Shown here: piece after piece, positions 51,708 to 64,000 of the stretch
Layout of the letters: the number at the start of each line of letters is the position of its first letter
Numbering within the stretch: the first letter of the stretch is position 1
From: Monarcha castaneiventris obscurior
Taxonomy: Eukaryota > Chordata > Aves > Passeriformes > Monarchidae
NCBI GenBank assembly: GCA_026261815.1
Contig: JAMPIT010000476.1
Span: 5,731,501 to 5,795,500 of the forward strand
Length of the DNA: 64,000 nucleotides
Direction: 5' to 3'
Translations under genes and position numbers: made by a program
The notes under the pieces: generated by a model
Database searches by the model: none
Told to the model about the DNA's origin: nothing
What the model saw: the letters and a program-made list of their open reading frames with translations, nothing else

Positions 51708-53739
51708 AAGACCTGGATTTCAAGGTCCAGGCTGGGAAAACCCCACTTGGTTCACATTGCCCTGGCCTCAAACAAAAGAGCTGAAACTCCTCCTGTGTTC
51801 CAGGCTGTCCAGCCCCTTCTCATAGCTAAGTGTTCTTTCCCTGGTTGGATAGCCTAGTTCTGAAGCAATAGAAGAATCAGGACAGAGAGAAAGATAGAGT
51901 CCAAGGAGGAGAAGAGCCATCCCAGGTCCTCGCTGTTCCCATGGAACAGGCAGTATCAGGCTTCCAGTAGCTGCATAGGAATGGTGTGAGAGGAGAGAAA
52001 TGGGAGCAGTGTTCTGGGAGATGAAACCTGCCATGAACAGAGGGGAAAGGGAGGAGAGGCAAAGGTCATCAGTCCCTCTCACAAGTGATATATGCCTGAC
52101 CTGGAGCCATCCCAGGGGTGGGCAGCAGATGCAAAAGCAGCAAAGGGCCATGTGCTCACCCAAAGTGCCCTGTACCCCAAAGTACTCAAAGTACACCCAA
52201 AGTACCCCAGGCATGCAGGGCAGTGTTTGGCATGTTAAACCCCTCCTAGGCCAGGCCTTTTACTACCTCTACTGCAAAGCCCTGATCTCTGCCCTGGTCT
52301 GCTGAATTCCAGTTAACCCCATCTCTGTTCCCAACCTGCTCAGTGCTTGGGGCTGGGAATGCAAACCATCCCACCAAGACATGCTCCCAGCATGCAGCCC
52401 TTTCTATTCCTGCTTGTTCCTCCCATTCAGCTGAGACAGAGCCAGGCTGAGAAGAGTCAGACTCCCCACATGAGTACCAAGGCTCAGTGTAAAGCAGTGA
52501 GAGCAGTTCCTAGGGCTTGGGCTGGAGAGTGGGGAAATGCCAGGCATGCCTCCTGACACTTCAGCAGCCTGCCAGTCTTGTGACCTGAAATCAAGGCTGT
52601 CAGGGAGTGCTCAGAGCTATTAGCAGTGGTTATTTGCATTCAAGTTGAGGGGCTGGCTCAGAAGCTTTAGGCAGTCAGTGTTCCAGATAACAAGAAAGGG
52701 AACTCCGTGCACACATGCACTGGACACATCTGGCCCGCTGCTGCTCCTGGGCAATGCCATGTAGTTGAAGTCAGGGAGCAAAGGCAGAGCCCTATGAGAG
52801 AGAAGAGTTCTTTAAGCTGCAAAATCACTTGCATCAAAGGCAAATAATAATATTATTTCCTACTCTTTTTCTTTGGTAGCCAGACAGAGAATTTGTAATA
52901 TGGAATCAGAGGTTCTCCTTAAAACAAGAAATCGATTTATCTAGTCCTCAGCTGGTACAGGACTAGATGGATCCTTCATAGGGGTAGAAGAATGGTCTTG
53001 GCTTTGTGTTAGAATTGCAGCAGGAAAAAACTGTAGTGAGACACAAGAATCCTTTCATGATGGACTAAAGGGAAAAAAAATATCAAATTTCTGAATCTTC
53101 CCATTAGACGAGTGTTTCTGCAGGAGCACCTCTTCCCACTTGCTCAAACACCCTTCCTGTGGCCAAGGGATGGTGACGGTGTTTGTTGCACACACATGCA
53201 CACACAAATCCCACTCAGGCTCTTCCCATCCCGTTTCAGGCAGTACTTCCCAGGCTGTATCAAGTGCAAAGTGAAATCACCTGAAGAGTGTCGCTTTAAA
53301 AGCCACGGAAGTGCAGAGAGCAGCACCAGCAGCAGTCAATAGCAATTTCCACCGCAGGGTCGATACCATCTGATGGCTGTGTAGTTGTAAAGATTGTTTC
53401 ACACACATATCAGGAGGTGGGCAGGGGCAGGAAGAGTGGAATTGGTTTTAATGATTGCAGGATTCAAAGTACCCCCGGCTCCCTCTCCCTCTTTCACAAG
53501 AAATACACGCACAAAGAGTTAGAAATCAAATTTCCAGCCCTGTCAGTTCCTATCACACCAGCTCCCCAGCTTGGACTCCTTCCCAGTTTGCCAGGGAAGC
53601 TTCTAACCCATTGAGGAGAGCATCACTGGGAGAAGGAGCTGCAGTCTGTGTCCAAACTCCCCTGCAGCCTCAGGTCCCTAGCTCCACTGCTTTGGACACG
53701 GAGCTACAGCAGAAGCGTAACTCTCAGGTTTAGACGCAA

Positions 53740-53970
53740 AGGCTTTCCCAGATGAGGGTAATTTGCACTATTTCACCTCCCCAGAGAAGATCAACATCTC
53801 ATTTTGTTAGATGCTGGATGGGCAGGGAATATTTAGCGGGCACAAACAGCTAAACACAACGAAGAGGGAGGGTACCCATTTTGCGGAGAAAATGTGTGAA
53901 TGGCGCTAGCCTAAAAATAATAGCCCATTGTGTTTCTGCTGCCTCATAAAGTGCTTTTCAGCCGCTGAGT
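53740..53970. promoter_or_regulatory. Candidate regulatory block with MEF2-type site
   Basis: CTAAAAATAA at 53911-53920 is a perfect match to the MEF2 consensus. It sits in a CpG-retaining, non-repetitive block (ATATTTAGCGGGCACAAAC, AATGGCGCTAGC) about 10 kb upstream of PBX1. Function inferred. Confidence 0.28.
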
Positions 53971-56900
53971 CCAGAAGCAACACATGAACGATCGTGTCTT
54001 GGTCAATGTTAAGAGCATTGCTGTGGGGGGAAGGAGGATGGTTCTATGGCCTGGGGTTCCCAGGGCGGGCCCCGCCGTCCTAGCTCTGTTCCTTGGCTCC
54101 TTTAAACGTGCTCAAATACCAGTCACTGCTTCTGTTTGCCTTGCACTGTCTGTCTCCTGCCTGAGGCACGGACTCTTTTTTACAGGGTTTCACTGGCTGG
54201 AACTCTGATGTCTGCTAGGATAACCTCTCAAATGCTCCTGCAGTAAATGAAAGTCAAGACTGTGTTTGTTTTATAGAAAATTATGAACACAAGTTTGATT
54301 CTCTGTTTTCTAATTTATTAATTCACTGGCCTCTAAACACAAACTTCTACCTTGCCATCACATAAATAAACAGGATAATTTTTCAAGGAGCTGAGTCCCT
54401 ACCAGTGTCTCTCCTGACCCTTAGCACCTGGGTACCAGGACAGGAGCAGAGCTGGGCATCTTCAAGCATTTCCCTCTGAAAACTGGGGCAAAGCAGCCTC
54501 TCCACCGTTCATCAGGGTGTGCCGGATGGACAAAACCTACCTCCTCTCTGCTTCTCGGATCATTTCATAAAACTCAAATCACTGCTGTCTTACATGCCCA
54601 CCATGGAATATTTCATTGACAGCCTCATTTAGGCCTCATGTGATAAGTTTGAAGCAAATGCAATAACCACAGGCCTATACTACAAACGGTGCTTTTCTTC
54701 ACCTTGTGGGAAACATGAGCCTGTACATGTGGAACACGTGGACACACACACCCTTCCCTCTTTTTTTACAGCCCCTAAGACATCAACCCTTATTTGCTGT
54801 AGTTTTTAATGGAAGGGATAATACATAAAATCTATAGGGGGTTGGAGAAAGCTCCCAAACTTCCAGTCTCCAGAGTTCTTTTAGAAGCAGAAATGACAGA
54901 TAATGGTACCCAAATCTTGAAGTTTGGAAATGGTGAATGAAGCAGATCTTCACTGCAAGGGCTGGGGAAATTTAGAAGGGGCAGGCTGCAATTAGGATGA
55001 CTTGCTTTAAATCAATAGAAAACCAGTTTGGTTTAGCCACCAAAGGTACTATTGCCCTGGATCCAGCTTCACAAATTTCTTTCCTGTGAAGAAATATAAA
55101 GAGAGGAATGAATTTAGGGGAAATATGTAATTTCAATATTTTTAGGCAAGACATCTTGCTGTTTCAGTGTGAAACATTCCTGGTTTATACCAGGAGTGCC
55201 AGGAGACATGGGGAAGGTGACAAACACAGTGGAAGACAAAGAAAGCTGAATCTGTGGGATTACTAAAGCACATTAGCTCAGCTGACACAATGCAGTGGAC
55301 CTCTGACCCTCAAAGGAAGCCAGAAAATAAACTCCATCTCTCTCCATGTGCATGACACTGACTGTGCCCTTCAGCTTGCCCAGCAACACAGAAGAACCTG
55401 CAGATGATGAAGACTCAAAATTCAGAGCTGTCAAGGCCATATAGGCCACCCACATTAACTATACCTACCCTGGTACTGTGCAGATAGAAGAGCTGTGGGA
55501 ATTTCAGGTCAGTGTTTGCCTTGCCTGTAGGAACCACACAGGATGGAAGGAGACACCCCTGAGCCCCATGGTGTCTCCTCAGCAAGTTTGCATCTTTGCA
55601 AATTAGTCATCAAGCCAGCATCTACCACCTCTTCTGCTCACAATAAAAAAAAACCAAAAACACAGAACTCCAGATGCCTTAAAAAAAAAGCCCCAGATTA
55701 TCATTATTATTGTTTTTCTTTTAGGTGGCGTTTTCAGATTTCTGAAGGAAAAAAAAAAATAGAAGGTCCTTGTAAGGGTGCAAGTCCAGAGGCTGGGACT
55801 TTAAATAAAATCCCACACACTGGGAGATGCTCAAGGCAGTGGCAAGCACAGCTTCTGCTCTGCCTGTGCTCAACCCTGCAAAAGACTGAAAGGGCTCTGT
55901 CTGCTCAGCAGTCAAAGAAAATCTTCATTGTTACTTGATCCCAGATACCCATAGAGTGAAAATAGCTGAGATTGGCATGTTCGTTAGGCTCACAGGTAAA
56001 AGGCACAGTAAGCAGCAAAACCCAAAATAAATAGTGAGACTTGACAACACTGAGCAAGGGAACCTTGCATGGGAAATAAAAGACAATTTTGAGCAGGGAG
56101 GATAGTTAATCAGGAGGTCCAGTTACCAAGGGAAATGGCAAATTCATCATCAGTCAGAGGTTGTGCATGGGGACTGGATGTCTTCCAAAACGCAACACTC
56201 TGGTTGAGGAACAAGTTTTTGTGTTCAAGAGCATCCCTCAGAAGAGAGTACCACACTCCATCACAGCCTCTGTGGGTGGCTGGTCTGAGCTGCCAGGCAA
56301 GTGGGCAAGGGGTGCAGTGCTGCAGTCACAGCCCAGCCTCTCGCCCCAGCCTGGCTCCCTCAGGCTTACCGAGGCTGGTTTGGAGGCCCAGCCAAGCCTC
56401 AAAACTCTGCACTGGCCATGGCCCTTCTCCAGGCACCCTGCCTGGGCCAGGCTCCGAGCCACAGCCTCAGTCATGATCAGCCCCAGCGTGGTGCTCCTGG
56501 CCACTGTGGCAAGCTGTGCTGGCGACCCTGGTCCAGGGCTCTGCCTGCCCATCACAGCCAGCAAGCAGAATAATTATCTCTCTTTCTTTACTCCTTTTTG
56601 TCCCTGCATCTGCTCCTTCTTTCCTGTAGCTGCAAACCCCAGCCCAAAATACATGCTCTGGCTTCCATTTACCCTTTCAGGCAGTTTCCTTGATACCTAA
56701 GATGCTGATTTGAACTGACCTCTCTCTCAATGCCACCTTACCACCAGCTTGGCTCCCCATCCCTCCTTGGAAGCAGACACAAAAATTCAAGGGCAAAGCA
56801 AAGCAGACTTGGCATCCCTGTTGTTGTTCTGCGCACCTTGATCTCCCAACCATCACATGGGAGGAAAGCAAAATGAATAAATATCTGACTTCTAGCTTTG

Positions 56901-57400
56901 AGTGAAGACAGCAAAATGCCAGTTAGTACATCACAGCACCGCAGTCCCTGCTTGGTATTGACTCCCCACATCCCAAGGGGCAGAGGTGTGCTCTCTCCCC
57001 TCCTTCTGCACCAGTCAATATGGCCAATTTAAACAGGTTTCTGCAGTAAGCAGGTGCCTGCAGTTCATGCTGCTTCCATGACCCTTGTAAATCCAGTCTC
57101 TTGAGTGAATGGCTTGTTTGGAGAGAGCCCTCCGTTTGTTTGTCTGGGCTCTAGTGATAATAGCTCTAATTTATCTCTGAGCTGGGCAGGCATGTCTAAT
57201 GTATTTGAGTATTTAGAAGCATTACGGAGGTTTCACTTGGTCAATTGTTTCTTGAATTCCTTTCCCACACACAGAACAGTCATGCAAAGGTGGAACTGCT
57301 CCACCACAGGCAACGACAGGAGCCCCAGCCTGCACTGCCAGCCTGGAAAGGGTACCCACTCTGTGGCAGCTGGATCCAAGGGAGAGGAGGCACAGGGAAC

Positions 57401-58125
57401 ACAGAATCAGAGAATATCTTGGGTTGGACGGCACCCACAAGGATGATCAAGTCCAACTCCTGACCCTGCAAAGGACCATCCCCAAGAGTATTGTCCAAAC
57501 ATTTCTTGAGCTGTGTCAGGCTTCGTGCTGTGAGCACTTCCCTGGGGAGCCTGTTCCAGTGCCCGACCCTCTGGGTGAAAAACCTTTTTCTAATATTGAA
57601 CTTAAACTTCCCCTGACACAACCTCAGGCCATTTCCTCAGGTCCTGTCACTGGTCACCCCAGAGAAGAGATCAGTGCCCGCCCCTCCTCTTCCTCTCACA
57701 CAGAAGTTGTATAGACTGTGATAAGGCCTCCCTTTAGTCTCCTCCAGCGGAACAGACCAAGTGCCCTCAGCCACTCCTCATATGGCTTCCCCTCAAGGCC
57801 CTTCACCATCTTCATTGCCCTCCTCTGGATGGTCTCTAACAGCTTAATATCTTTCATATATTGTGGCACTGAATATTCAAGGTGAGGCTGCGCCAGTGCA
57901 GAGCAGAGCAGGACATTCCCCTCCCTGGCCCAGTCTGCAATGCTGTGCCTGATGCCTCCCAGGACACGGTTGGCCCTCCTGGCTGCCAGGGCACTGCTGA
58001 CACATATTCAACTTCCCTTCAACTACGACCTCCAGGTCCCTTTCCACGGCACTGCTTTCCAGCATCTCATTACCCAGTCTGTCTGTACATCCAGGGCTGC
58101 CCCATCCCAGGTGCAGAATCTGGCC
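57401..58125 (-). mobile_element. CR1 LINE fragment, CR1-J-like (725 bp, 5'-truncated)
   Basis: The plus strand starts ACAGAATCAGAGAATATC, the reverse complement of a CR1 3' tail, and continues through blocks typical of CR1 (AGTCCAACTCCTG, CTGTTCCAGTGCC, AGCCACTCCTCATATGGCTT, AGGACACGGTTGGCCCTCCT). Read on the minus strand it holds the end of the reverse-transcriptase ORF, with KRFFTQRVGHWNRLPRE conserved. Frameshifts and stops make it inactive. The wording matches what I recall of CR1-J subfamilies common in birds. It is the longest of the three copies. Confidence 0.93.
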
Positions 58126-58559
58126 GTTTCTCAGAAATTAAAGAACAAGCAGACAACCTTTGAAAGGGATAATGACAAGTCTGGAACATGTCATCACATC
58201 TCCTCCTGCTTCGACCTTCCAGCCATGTTTGCTTTAGCATCTCCTCCATGGAGGCACACTCTATCTCAGCCCAGACTGGACAGGGTTATTTTGGTGTCTG
58301 CAGTGGGAAATACACACAGCTGACCAACACATTGTACCTGATCTTAAATTAACTGCACTCCAAAGTCCACTCTAGCTATAACCAGACATCAACTCAAGAC
58401 CCCTAAAGTTGGGTCCCAGCAGAAGGGGTTAAGCTGAGTCGGTGCTAGGGAACAGCGGGACGAGGTCACAGGTGGAGCGTTTCATCCAACCACGGAGTTA
58501 CAGCTCAGGCCTACAGGGCTGAACATGCTCCTGCACATCACCTGCGCTGTGCCAGCATG

Positions 58560-59040
58560 CTGCACATGCTCCGGCCCGTGACAAATGCAAGGTCACGTGT
58601 TTCGCCTTAAATCACTTTCGTGGAGGTTTCAGCAATTCTCTTCATGCCATTTCAGCTAATTTTAGCTGCGAGCCAAGAGGCCGTTACTGAGGTTCAGCTG
58701 ACTGGTGGCAATTTATCAGGTCACCCTGTTGGGGTAGGGAGCCTGATCCCGCTCAGCTCTGCACTCTCCTTTCCAAGCACAGAAGCATCCAGGAGCATCG
58801 AGAGCCAGACCTGTAACCTCAGAGCAATTTAAGGGAGCATTAGCACGAGCAAGCCCACATTGCTCCCCGTGCCTGTCCTCCACCGAGATGCAACCGGTGC
58901 CCGGGTGGAGCATGTCGGGCATTGCACAGCCAGGAGGAAATGACGCTGCAGCTCCCCGGCTGCGAGCATGTGGCTAATTTATAGAGGCTGAATGTAATTA
59001 CTTACCTTGGCATGCACTCAGGACACTAAGGTTAACACCC
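58560..59040. promoter_or_regulatory. Candidate regulatory block with nuclear-receptor half site and E-box
   Basis: GCAAGGTCACGTG at 58587-58599 joins an extended nuclear-receptor half site (AAGGTCA) to an E-box (CACGTG). The block around it retains CpGs and has GCTAATTTTAGCTGCGAGCC near 58655 and GTAATTACTTACC near 58994. It lies between two CR1 copies but is not itself a recognisable repeat. Confidence 0.3.
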
Positions 59041-59553
59041 TTGCTCTCCATAGAGTGCCAGGGGAATGTCAGAGGGATGCTGCCAAGTCATTTTATACAC
59101 CTCAACTTCAGGTGTTGGAAACAGCAAGATTTAGCAAGGGCCAGTCAGAAGGAAAAGGGTTGTCAGAGAATTTTTTTTTTTAATTTTAAAAGAAAGGATT
59201 TGCTTTCTGCTTGGCTGTTTGGATTCATTAACTTCAGCTTTATTGTGCTGGACTAGGGACCCAAGTACAGCAGTCCTGCAGAAAAGCGAGGACTTGCAGA
59301 TGCCTCCTTTGGTTGCTTTGGAAAGTTTTGAGCCTCTCTTGGCTTTGATGGAGAAATCTTGCGAGGCCTTGAAGTATATCACCTCATCTCTGTCCCTGAG
59401 CTCCCCGTCCCTGTAATGACCTTGGCAGTGTCTGAGCTGTCAAGTCTGGGAGAGCAAGGGCTGGCGCAGACACTGCATCTGTGCTGCGCTGGCCGGAGTG
59501 CATGCTCAGCTCCACAGACTCCTATAGTGCTGGCAAAAGTTTCTTATGGTTCC

Positions 59554-59575
59554 TTTTTTTTTTTTTTTTTTTTTT
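59554..59575. repeat. T22 homopolymer
   Basis: Twenty-two consecutive T on the plus strand. No minus-strand retroposon body was recognised beside it. Confidence 0.9.
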
Positions 59576-60090
59576 AACATGGGCTTAAAGCCAATTGAAA
59601 TGGCCCTTGTTAAAAATAAAAGCCACCAAATTTAGCCTTCCTTCCCTCCTCCCCTGCCACCTCCCATTTCCTGGAGTATTTGCAACAGGCAGCTGGTTGG
59701 GAGGCTTTTCCCCAGGGGTTTTGTCTGTTATTTATAAAGCTCTGATGAAAAAATGCAAAAGAAAGAGAAAGAAAAAAAATAAATCAACTTCCAGGTGACC
59801 TCTTTTCTTCTCCAGCAGCTCTGCTCCCCCGCAGCAACGAGGCATCACAGCAGTCACAGCTTCAGGGACCACATCCAACATCCTTTGGGGTCAATGCAAT
59901 CCTGGCCTCTGCCTTCCCTGAAGGTTCTTTCCAGCCCCCTCTCTGTCCTTCGGGGATATAGCAACGAGGGATATAGTTCCCTTCATTTAAGCTTTACTAG
60001 TTTAGCAAAAAATATCACAAGTCCCCACCTCTTAACAAGCACCATGTTACTGGCAGTTGTCCCTGGAATGTACTGGTTTGGAGGACTTCT

Positions 60091-60482
60091 CATAGAAACA
60101 CAGAATTGTTTGGGTTGGAAGGGTCTTTAAAGATTGTCTCATTCAGTCCCTCTCGCCATGATAGGGACACCTTCCAGTGCACCAGGTTGCTCAAAACCCT
60201 GTCCAACCTGGTCTTGAGCACTGCCAGAGATGGGGCAGCCATCTCTGCCTCTCTGGGCAACCTGTGCCAGGGCCTCACCAGCCTCACAGGGAAGAATTTC
60301 TTCTTAATTATCTAATTTAACTCTGTCCTTTGTCAGCTTAAAGGCATTCCACCTTGTGCTATCACTCCCAGTTTCTCTCTCCAGCTCTTTTTTAGCTGCT
60401 TTAGGTACTGGAAGGTGCCCTAAAGTCTCCCTGAAGCCTTCCCTTCTCCAGGATGAACAGCCCCAAATCTCTCAGCCTGTGA
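60091..60482 (-). mobile_element. CR1 LINE fragment (about 390 bp)
   Basis: The plus strand reads CATAGAAACACAGAATTGTT, then TGGGTTGGAAGGGTCTTTAA, and ends near CTCTCAGCCTGTGAAAACCC, the CR1 3' portion in reverse complement. On the minus strand WHRLPREAEMAAPSLAVLKT is the degraded C-terminal end of ORF2. It is 5'-truncated and internally decayed, so non-functional. Confidence 0.93.
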
Positions 60483-60782
60483 AAACCCCTCTGGCCTTCA
60501 CCTTAGCCCATTACGCCACACAGGAAAGAGCAGGACAGGACACCAGTCCCTTTACTCTCTGTGGGTCATTTTTCCAGCAGGAGGGTGAGGACAAGCATGG
60601 CAAGAAGAGCAGCAATCCCCATGGAAGGGCTGGGTCCTTCGTGTGCTCCACTCAGCCTGGAAGGGAGCTGGGAATGATGCCCTTCACGGAAGCATTAACC
60701 CATGTTCCCAACTCCCATGGCTGCAGGGATGCATATCCACATATTTATCTATAGGTACATGTGTGTATGCACTATGGCATGC

Positions 60783-61060
60783 ATACAATGCACATTGAGA
60801 TAAATAATATTTTGAGAACAAACATTTCATTTTAAAAGTTGCTGTCTGACAACAAGTTAATTATCTATCATATCATCTCTCAAACCCAAACATTTTGAAA
60901 GCTAGGAAATAACTAATTAAAATCATAATAAATCTTGTTCTGTCTCACATGCGCATTTTCCTAAGAAATAGGAAGAAATACATATTTCATCACAATGCAA
61001 CATCCGTAACTCTGACCTATAAGATATTAATGACTAGTTCACGTGGCTTCTCTATCTAAA
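60783..61060. other. A+T-rich unique DNA between CR1 copies
   Basis: AGATAAATAATATTTTGAG, AAGTTAATTATCTATCATAT and ATAACTAATTAAAATCATAA run together. No repeat ends or coding frame were found. It could be a regulatory element or decayed DNA. Confidence 0.3.
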
Positions 61061-63285
61061 CACTTTCTTGCAGAGGTTACTCTGAGGAGGCACAGGATAA
61101 TTATTTGGTAACACTCTCCTGGCAACCTGTCTTCCGACAAATCTGTAGACAGAGATAGTTAGGAGGAAAAAAAAAAGAGACAACATTAGAATCTTCTTGC
61201 CTAACATGAGCCATGTAACTTCCTTGGATCCATTTTGCTTTGAACCAGGACAAATCTTAAGAGGGACATCATTCACTGCTCCCAGTTAAAGCTTTGCTCC
61301 CTCTTCCAGACAACTGCTCCCAACAGGCTCCTTAAACCCAGGTGTCTACTCACACCTGTGACTTCCCTTGGATGCCTATTTGGCCACAGCTTTAGAGAAC
61401 GGCTGGTCATTCCTAGATGACAACTTCAGACTGATCCTGGAGAGATAAATGAAGCTCACTAGAGAAGATGCACAAAGTTAGAGCAGAATTACAACATTGT
61501 TAAAGCACTCAGCACAACTGAAGAGCTTAAGGACTTGAACACGGAGGAAGTTTAAACTTTTATTTTTAGCTAGAATGAGAAACCCAGCTGGGACAACCAC
61601 TCAAGCAAGGCTTTGAGCCTGGAACTATGTTTTATAGGAAAAGTGTATTCACACTTATCAGGACTACAAAGGAAAGAAGATGAGGTGGGGGAGAGATCAG
61701 CAAAGGAAGACACATCTGGAAATTAAGAAATACAGGAACAAAATGAAAGTTGGCAGGACTCGAGCAGAGTTAGACCTTGAAGGGGAGACAGAAACACAGC
61801 AAAAAGGGTTTATATCATAAAAGAAGAACAAGAGAAAGTACAGCTGCTCCGCACCTATGGTAAAGGTCTGTGTTAAAGTAGTTTGGACATGGCACCAAGA
61901 AAAAAATCAATGTTTGGTGCCTGGCAAGGGCAAAGTCAAGGGCAAAATGAGGGCAAAATGTAGAAATAGCAACATTCCTCACCCATGTGATGGTCCGGGG
62001 TGGAGGGGGGCAAATGTTCCTCATAGTCCATCACTTTGTGAGCCAGCAGCCAAGTCACCCTCCGTGATCACAGGGTAGGAGTTGTAGCACCTTCGCGCAG
62101 CTCTGCCAAGGTCAAGGGGCTGCAAGGCCTCAAAACAGGTTTGAAGTTGGGATCATTTGGACTTAGAGCTCACTACATGGAAAATGAGCCAAAACACTTC
62201 ATTCTTTTTGCAAATTTCTATCTCAGTGGGCAAATCCCCAAACCAGATAAAGCAGAGGGATAAGACTTCAGCTAATGGTGCCCCATGGAGCACATCCCGT
62301 GTGAGTGGGAGGCTGGGGAGCATGGGTCAAGGGACCAGGAAGCAGAGAGGGACAGAGGAAGGTTAAGCTGAAAGGCTGCAGAAGTGTCCTGCAAGACCAT
62401 GTGCTTCCTTTGGACACAAAGAGCTACCTCCGGCCCAGCAGTTGCCAAACACCAATCCACCTCCCCATCCATGAGCCAGGGAACCTGCAGGAGGAGGAAC
62501 TCCTGGCCTTGGGGCAAAGGGGGCTTTGATGCAGTCCAGTGGGGTATTTAAACCTGACACTGTATACAGGGAAGCTCTTCCACTCTTGAAGTAGGCCCTG
62601 ATTTTGTGACGTGCATATGCAAGCAAATTCAAGCTAAAGGAAAGAAAGACCCTTTTTATCACTGGAATTAAAACGTCTAGACGGAGCCTTTCTGGTGTAA
62701 CTGGACCTACATACAGTGATCATGATACACCTGATAAAACTTCCCAGGTAGACAGGGACTAAGAAATACTTTGACAGAAACTGCAGCAGAAGCCATTTCA
62801 AAAGTCTTTAATCTCGAAAATTACTTATGCTATGTAATGAAGTCTGCATTATGGCTGTTCATTACATGGACCCTGAACACTAGAAAGCAGGAGGATTTTC
62901 TTTGGCATCACGGCAGGAATCCACGGCATAGGCAAGGCTGGCCCTCAGCGTGAGGTCATATCTCCCTCTAGCTGCTGGTCCCAGGGACTCCGCAGCCTTT
63001 GACCACCCAAAGCTTGCACAAACCCTGACGTCTCCTGCGAGCTGGCGCTTCCAGTTCTGCACGTCTTGTGGTCACTTCCTGCTGGCTGCAGTGCTCCTCT
63101 AAGGAGTGCAAAATAGCTCATCCTTTGGAGAGAACATACTGCAAAAGAGAGGTAGAGAGGCCAAGAGTAAAAGCCACAAGATCAATGGCTTCTTCAAAAT
63201 AAGCCAGTGTGCACTGGTCAAAGTGGTGTGCAGAGCCCAGGACCCTCTGCAGGGGAGACATCCTACACCAGGATACTCATGGCTT
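61061..63285. other. Gene-free segment between CR1 copies
   Basis: Unique-looking DNA with no coding exon, LTR end or RNA gene that I could recognise. Very old, diverged repeats cannot be ruled out by eye. Confidence 0.5.
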
Positions 63286-63632
63286 ATCACAGAATCACAC
63301 AATGGTTTGGATTGGAAAGGATCTTACATATCATCTTGTTCCAAGCCTCTTCTCTGGGCAGGGACACCTCCCACTACCCCAGGTTGCTCCAAGCCCCATC
63401 TAACCTGGCCTTGAACACTTCCAGGGATGGGTCATCCACAGCTTCTCTGGGCAACCTGTTCCAGTGCTGCACCATCCTCAGAATAAAGAATTTCTTCCCA
63501 ATGTCTAATCTAACCCTGCTCTCTGTCAGTTTGAAGCCATCACCCCTTGTCCTACCACTACAGCCCCCTGTCAAAAGTCCCTCCAGCTCTTTTTCCAGGC
63601 CCCCTTCAGGTACTGAAATCTGGTGGTTGTGA
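63286..63632 (-). mobile_element. CR1 LINE fragment (about 345 bp)
   Basis: The plus strand begins ATCACAGAATCACACAATGG and runs through GACACCTCCCACTACCCCAG, TTCCAGTGCTGCACCATCCT and CCCCTTCAGGTACTG before losing similarity. The minus strand keeps the CR1 ORF2 C-terminal motif QHWNRLPREAVDDPSLEVFK. The beginning of the motif text corresponds to the element's 3' end, so it is 5'-truncated as usual for CR1. Confidence 0.94.
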
Positions 63633-64000
63633 CTCCTCTTGGTAGGTGCCAACCAGGTGATCAACAACAACACTCCAAAAAAATAACAAAGAAAAAATTT
63701 TCCTTATCTGCAACTTATTTTCTTTGAATACATCTGGACATGTAAGCTCTCTAGAAGCACGAATAGGCCGGGAGGAGCAAGAAACAGAGAGCAGCAGGAA
63801 AAAGTCAACATTTCAATGACTAGAAAGGGTCCAGCTCAAGCACTCACAACTCACAACACTCTTAAAAAGTGCTCCTCAGACACAGCAGGAACTTTATCAG
63901 CTCTTCACAGCACAAACACAATTTCCAGCTCCAATCACTTTTCTAAGACAAGCCCCCAGGAGCAGGAGAACTAAAATGAGAATTTATCAGGCAGGTGAGC

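Larger units (their letters stand above)
45201..57400. other. Gene-free region upstream of PBX1
   Basis: No coding exon, RNA gene or recognisable transposon was seen in 12 kb apart from the blocks listed (47080, 48280, 53740) and a local duplication near 51650. Open frames are short and without domains. A diverged AATAAA-rich patch lies near 45712. A non-coding transcript running away from the PBX1 promoter cannot be excluded. Confidence 0.6.

Noticed and set aside
63207..63632. 141-codon plus-strand frame over a CR1 copy
   Set aside because: It is the antisense reading of the CR1 fragment. The true CR1 frame is on the minus strand.

Overview
The window is vertebrate nuclear DNA, most likely from a bird. 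It carries three degraded CR1 LINE copies of the avian type, one retroviral solo LTR, long non-coding stretches, and one CpG island. No bacterial operons, CRISPR arrays, tRNAs or rRNAs were seen. Almost every open frame is a chance frame in non-coding DNA.

The only protein-coding gene I can support is PBX1, a TALE homeobox transcription factor, on the minus strand. Its first coding exon (43748-43938) lies in a CpG island of about 1.6 kb. Intron 1 is short (2,511 bp), and the 74-nt exon 2 (41163-41236) follows. Everything from 41160 down to position 1 is the start of intron 2, and exon 3 is not in the window. The two exons splice in phase to give the first 88 residues, which include the beginning of the PBC-A domain used to bind MEIS/PREP partners. 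No other gene was found upstream of the promoter (45-64 kb).

Intron 2 (1-41160) carries a solo LTR near its distal end (1079-1551) and many A+T-rich, CpG-retaining blocks full of homeodomain-type cores. These resemble the conserved non-coding elements typical of developmental regulators. The best are at about 4480-5110, 9690-10690, 12370-12545, 19930-20110, 32040-32345, 34140-34290 and 37530-38330. Several contain partial PBX/HOX- or PBX/MEIS-type sites, so autoregulation is possible. Conservation cannot be measured here, so all of these calls are inference.

Upstream of PBX1, 44.9-45.2 kb holds a degenerate pyrimidine-rich minisatellite, and 45.2-57.4 kb is gene-free and free of recognisable transposons. 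All three CR1 copies lie in the last 7 kb (57.4-64 kb), all in the same orientation. In sampled lines, base composition differs between intron 2 (plus strand rich in C and A) and part of the upstream region (plus strand rich in G). That could reflect transcription in opposite directions from the island.

I did not find a novel biological system. The most interesting material is the candidate cis-regulatory DNA of PBX1.
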